A DNA stretch of 8,431 nt from Hyphomicrobiales bacterium. GTDB taxonomy: Bacteria; Pseudomonadota; Alphaproteobacteria; Rhizobiales; Aestuariivirgaceae. The position numbers were made by a program, and so were the translations under genes. Shown piece by piece: positions 5,892 to 8,431 of the stretch. Under the pieces are notes generated by a model, which was not told the DNA's origin, did not search any database, and worked only from the letters and a program-made list of their open reading frames with translations. The DNA is taken from NCBI GenBank assembly GCA_016710435.1, contig JADJVV010000040.1, positions 1 through 8,431 of the forward strand, given 5' to 3'. How positions within the stretch are numbered: position 1 is the stretch's first letter; the number at the start of each line of letters is the position of its first letter.

Positions 5892-6803
5892 ATGGAAGGA
5901 CAAGCCCAAGCCGCCCCGGCCCCTGAGAACACGGGCGGCACGTTTCTCACCTCTCCGCCACCGGCACCAGCTGCGGCGCCCATGGACCCAGCTCAAGCCG
6001 GTGCCGAAGCCGCGATTGCTGCGGCCAAGCTCGACAACCAGCGCCCGGAGTGGGCACCGGAGAAGTTCTGGGATGCAGACAAGCGCTCCTTGAAACATGA
6101 GGACCTCGGCAAGGCCTATATGAACCTCGAGCGTCTCGTCGGACACGAGAAAATCCCCGTGCCGAAGTCCGACGATGATAAAGATGGATGGGAGCGCTGG
6201 TGGAAGGCTGCCGGCCGCCCCGATGACCCCAACGGCTACGAGTTCAAAAAGCCGCAACTTCCGGACGACATGGGTTACGACGATGACACGGAAAAATCTT
6301 TCCGAACGTGGGCACATGTCAACGGCCTGTCCAAGAAGCAAGCGCAGGCTCTGTATGACGGCTACGTCAAGACCCAGATCGAGAAGCACGGTGCATGGTC
6401 TGTGGCGCAGAAGCAGGCGGCCGACAAGGTTCGCGCCGACTTGATGCGCGAGCACGGTGCTCAGTACGAGGCCTTCACCCGATCGGCGACGTCGGCGATC
6501 GATCAGTATGGCGATCCTGAGTTCCGCCGGTATCTCGACGAGACCGGCCTCGGCAATGACCCGCGCATGATCCGGGTCTTCGGCCGCATCGGAAGTGAGC
6601 TTGCCGGAGAAACGCGGCTAAAGGGCAAGCCAGCCGCGGCCGACAATCCGGCTGACATCGATGCTGCAATTGCCAAGTTCCAGACCGACAACAAGGATGC
6701 TCTGTTCAGCAAGAACCATCCCGATCATGACCGGGTGGTGAAGGCCTATAATGGCCTGTTCGAAAAGCGCTACGGTACGGACCCCGTCATGGTGCGTGAC
6801 TGA
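5892..6803 (+). CDS. Capsid assembly scaffolding protein
   Basis: Scaffold proteins guide the major capsid protein into a correctly sized prohead around the portal and leave or are degraded before DNA fills the shell. This 303-residue protein fits. It has an Ala/Pro-rich flexible N-terminus (1-45), then RPEWAPEKFWD (51-61) and a conserved-looking segment LGKAYMNLERLVG (72-84). Next come a charged acidic stretch (93-140) and long helices with coiled-coil potential (about 145-205). The C-terminal region contains the typical ending NHPDHDRVVKAYNGLFEKRYG (275-295). The family is poorly conserved in sequence, so the call leans on composition, this layout, and the position directly before the capsid gene. 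GAGG (5882-5885) lies six bases before the start. The stop overlaps the next start as TGATG. No protease motif is visible, so self-cleavage is not suggested. Confidence 0.85.
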   Translation: MEGQAQAAPAPENTGGTFLTSPPPAPAAAPMDPAQAGAEAAIAAAKLDNQRPEWAPEKFWDADKRSLKHEDLGKAYMNLERLVGHEKIPVPKSDDDKDGWERWWKAAGRPDDPNGYEFKKPQLPDDMGYDDDTEKSFRTWAHVNGLSKKQAQALYDGYVKTQIEKHGAWSVAQKQAADKVRADLMREHGAQYEAFTRSATSAIDQYGDPEFRRYLDETGLGNDPRMIRVFGRIGSELAGETRLKGKPAAADNPADIDAAIAKFQTDNKDALFSKNHPDHDRVVKAYNGLFEKRYGTDPVMVRD

Positions 6804-7018
6804 TGGCAAGTGCTGAACATCGCCTTCGCATTCTCGAAATGGCCAAACCGGTTCTGGTCAATCCTGACCTGAATCTCTGGATCGAGAATGCCAGGAAGAT
6901 CGAGGCTTACGTCGACGGGTCGGGACACGCCGAAAAGGCCCCCGAGCAATCCCCGCAGACATTGAGCCTTCCCCAAGCCCGGAACACCCGGCCGTTGCCG
7001 GCTCCGGCACGCAAGTAA
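6803..7018 (+). CDS. Small unknown protein between scaffold and capsid genes
   Basis: A 71-residue protein with a helical N-terminal half containing HRLRILEMAKPVLVNPD (6-22) and then LWIENARKIEAYVDGSG (25-41), followed by a Pro/Ser/Gln-rich tail with no evident structure. The ATG at 6803 shares its A with the scaffold stop (TGATG) and has no separate ribosome-binding site, so it is probably translated by ribosomes finishing scaffold. Small helical proteins of this kind, with the plan 'RLxxLxxA...AxxYxxYVxG', occur at the same place in other phage head modules, and their function is unknown to me. The neat coupling and shared codon usage support it as a real gene. A regulatory or assembly partner of scaffold is a reasonable guess but nothing in the sequence proves it. 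Confidence 0.65.
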   Translation: MASAEHRLRILEMAKPVLVNPDLNLWIENARKIEAYVDGSGHAEKAPEQSPQTLSLPQARNTRPLPAPARK

Positions 7019-7124
7019 GCCTGCCGCGTACACTCGACGACCGGCGGCCCGCCACGAGCGGACACCCGAAACGGCTCGACGAATCCGTCCCCAAAACTGA
7101 AACCGTCATCAAGGAGCTGACAGC
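7019..7124 (+). other. Non-coding leader before the capsid gene
   Basis: These 106 bases are the longest internal gap in the gene series. The first half is GC-rich (a GGCGGCCCGCC run at 7043-7053 whose arms are too close for a stable loop), and the second half is C- and A-rich with little self-complementarity. CTCGACGA occurs twice (7033-7040 and 7075-7082). There is no T-run for a terminator and no convincing -35/-10 pair. It may be an unstructured leader that favours strong translation of the capsid protein. Confidence 0.5.
7111..7116 (+). promoter_or_regulatory. Ribosome-binding site of the major capsid gene
   Basis: AAGGAG lies eight bases before the ATG at 7125, near-ideal sequence and spacing, as expected for the most abundant phage protein. 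It fixes the start. Confidence 0.75.
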
Positions 7125-8030
7125 ATGTCTGTTCAGATCACGACGGCGTTCGTCCAGCAATTCAAGTCGAACGTCAAACTTCTCACGCAGCAGAAGGGTT
7201 CCAAGCTGCGCCCTTGTGTCGAGACCGAATCGGTCACCGGCAATATCGCCTACTTCGAGCAGATCGGCGCCACGGCGGCACGCAAGCGCACCTCGCGCCA
7301 TGCCGACACACCACGCATGGACACGCCGCACGCCCGCAGGCGTGTGTCGCTGTTTGACTACGAGGTCTCAGACCTCATCGACAACGAAGACAAGATCCGG
7401 ATGCTCATCGACCCGACGTCTCAGTATACCGAGACCATGGCGATGGCCCTCGGGCGCTCTATGGACGACGAGATCATCGCCGCTGCCGATGGTACGGCCT
7501 ATACCGGAGTCGACGGCTCTACCGCGACAGCCTATGACACCAGCATGACGGTCGCAGTCACGACCCGAGCGCCTGGTGTCACGTCGGCCAACTACGGGCT
7601 CAACGTCGCAAAGATTCTTGCGGCTGGCGAGCGCCTGGGAACCAACAACGTCGACCAGGACGACGAGAAGTACCTGATCATCAACTCGCGTCAGGTGACG
7701 TCCCTGCTCAACGACACCCGTATCAGTTCGGCCGACTTCAACCTCGCCCGCCCGCTGATGAGCGGTCAGGTCGCTGAGTTCGGCGGCTTCAAGATCGTGG
7801 TCTGCAACCGCATCGTCACGGACTCGAACGACTACGACAAGTGCCTGTTCTGGGCCAAGGGCGGCATGAAGCTTGGCCTCGGTCAGGACATCATGACTCG
7901 CGTCTCCGAGCGCGACGACAAGGGGTACTCCACGCAGATCTTCGCCAAGATGACCATCGGCGCGACCCGCATGGAAGAGGTCCGTGTCGGCTACATCGAG
8001 TGCCACACCACCAACGGGCCGTCGAGCTAA
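7125..8030 (+). CDS. Major capsid protein
   Basis: The shell-forming protein, presumably of the HK97 fold. The 301 residues carry a run of features I recognise from a large family of phage capsid proteins. The N-terminus is ITTAFVQQFKSNVKLLTQQK (5-24). The segment FEQIGATAARKRTSRHADTP (44-63) includes the likely extended-loop region. DTPHARRRVSLFDYEVSDLI (66-85) and then DKIRMLIDPTSQYTETMAMA (89-108) would be the spine-helix area. A C-terminal half of alternating strands contains EFGGFKIVVCNRI (218-230). There is no N-terminal extension, so scaffold function is supplied by the separate gene upstream rather than by a cleaved domain. Length is normal for a podovirus capsid protein. A strong ribosome-binding site precedes it, and a 15-base gap separates it from the next virion gene. 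The fold is inferred from the family; covalent cross-linking as in HK97 is not implied. Confidence 0.93.
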   Translation: MSVQITTAFVQQFKSNVKLLTQQKGSKLRPCVETESVTGNIAYFEQIGATAARKRTSRHADTPRMDTPHARRRVSLFDYEVSDLIDNEDKIRMLIDPTSQYTETMAMALGRSMDDEIIAAADGTAYTGVDGSTATAYDTSMTVAVTTRAPGVTSANYGLNVAKILAAGERLGTNNVDQDDEKYLIINSRQVTSLLNDTRISSADFNLARPLMSGQVAEFGGFKIVVCNRIVTDSNDYDKCLFWAKGGMKLGLGQDIMTRVSERDDKGYSTQIFAKMTIGATRMEEVRVGYIECHTTNGPSS

Positions 8031-8037
8031 GGAAGGA
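8031..8037 (+). promoter_or_regulatory. Ribosome-binding site of the last gene
   Basis: GGAAGGA begins directly after the capsid stop codon and lies eight bases before the ATG at 8046, supporting both the start and active translation. Confidence 0.6.
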
Positions 8038-8045
8038 CGTGATCC

Positions 8046-8431
8046 ATGGCAGTAGTCAATACCAAGTCGAGCCGCGTGACGAACGCGGATTCCTCGACGC
8101 AGACGCTCGATAAGATCGGCGTCAACCAGGGCCGCGTGCACCGTCAGGTGGCCACCGTCGAAACGGTCAGCGGCGACTCGATCGCCTCGACCTATCGCAT
8201 GCTGCGCGTGCATTCGTCGTGGTCGATCGTGTCGATCAAGATCTTTTGCGACGACATCACCTCGGCAGCAGCAGACGTCGGTCTCTACAACATTGCCTCG
8301 CGTTCCAGTGGGGCTGTGGTGGATGCCGACGCCTACGGTTCGGCCGTATCTCTTGCCACGGCAAGTACGACTGGAATCGAGGTCGCCTATGAGGCCCGTG
8401 ACATCGCCAACTGCGAGCGTCAGGTGTGGCA
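8046..8431 (+). CDS. Capsid-adjacent virion protein, N-terminal part (cut by window edge)
   Basis: The frame opens at ATG 8046 and runs uninterrupted to the window end, giving 128 codons and two extra bases. The protein begins MAVVNTKSSRVTNADSSTQT and continues with VATVETVSGDSIASTYRMLR, then DDITSAAADVGLYN and GAVVDADAYGSAVSL. I recognise this plan, especially 'VEVxxGDSxxSTYR' and 'DxTSAAADxGLY', from a conserved protein encoded just after the capsid gene in many phages. It is usually listed as a hypothetical or structural protein. It is rich in Ser, Thr, Ala and Val with alternating hydrophobic residues, so a beta-sandwich is likely, and no signal peptide or membrane segment is present. A shell-decorating or stabilising role would fit the position, but that is inference. 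A good ribosome-binding site precedes it. The C-terminus is missing. Confidence 0.82.
   Translation, partial: MAVVNTKSSRVTNADSSTQTLDKIGVNQGRVHRQVATVETVSGDSIASTYRMLRVHSSWSIVSIKIFCDDITSAAADVGLYNIASRSSGAVVDADAYGSAVSLATASTTGIEVAYEARDIANCERQVW

Noticed and set aside
6996..7009. Small hairpin TGCCG-GCTC-CGGCA near the end of the small gene before the capsid gene.
   Set aside because: It is a five-pair stem inside coding sequence in a GC-rich genome with no T-run after it; such short pairings are expected by chance.
7368..8213. Open frame of 281 codons on the minus strand running from the last gene into the capsid gene.
   Set aside because: It spans the stop and start of two real plus-strand genes, and its low-complexity Val/Asp/His/Arg translation is typical of an antisense shadow.
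1..8431. Search by eye for CRISPR arrays, tRNA genes, insertion sequences, attachment-site repeats, a diversity-generating retroelement (prompted by the BPP-1 resemblance), or defence genes.
   Set aside because: I saw no regular repeats, cloverleaf, transposase, reverse transcriptase or template/variable repeat pair; the window is filled by ordinary phage packaging and head genes.

Overview
The window is a stretch of tailed-bacteriophage (or prophage) genome carrying the DNA-packaging and capsid-building half of the late region. Every supported gene is on the + strand. They are packed end to start, in the order: tail end of an unidentified gene, small terminase (terS), large terminase (terL), T7 gp13-like/GNAT-like protein, two tandem small proteins that both begin Met-Cys, portal (head-tail connector), Bbp19-like small protein, unknown 208-residue protein, scaffolding protein, small unknown protein, major capsid protein, and the start of a further virion protein cut by the window edge. 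The portal is of the podovirus head-tail connector type. That type, together with the gene order, points to a short-tailed phage whose head module resembles those of Bordetella phage BPP-1 and Salmonella phage epsilon15; this is judged from remembered family features, not from a search. The DNA is visibly GC-rich with GC-rich third codon positions. A proteobacterial host, perhaps an alphaproteobacterium, is plausible but is only an inference. No integrase, repressor or host gene is present, so phage and prophage cannot be told apart.

Region by region: 1-127 holds the end of an upstream frame (stop at 75-77), a small hairpin and a 16-codon reading frame whose stop overlaps the terS start. Positions 128-2266 are the terminase pair, which recognises the genome and pumps it into the prohead; a 60-base gap between them holds a clear stem-loop. 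Positions 2266-3227 carry three small genes of probable virion or assembly function. Positions 3227-4990 encode the portal, the dodecameric ring through which DNA enters and leaves. Positions 4968-5883 hold two accessory genes overlapping at their ends. Positions 5892-8030 hold scaffold, a small protein and the major capsid protein. The 106-base space before the capsid gene is the longest internal non-coding stretch. Position 8046 onward begins a conserved virion protein next to the capsid gene.

How the genes work together: scaffold and major capsid protein assemble round the portal to make the prohead, and the TerS/TerL motor docks on the portal and fills it. The small genes between these are probably minor virion or assembly factors. 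Several junctions use overlapping stop/start signals (TGATG three times, ATGA once), which suggests translation coupled along a polycistronic late mRNA. No promoter or classical terminator is convincing in the window.

I found no defence system, mobile element, CRISPR array, RNA gene or other unexpected machinery. The least explained parts are the two Met-Cys proteins, the 208-residue protein, the GNAT-like protein, and the two hairpins beside the terminase genes.
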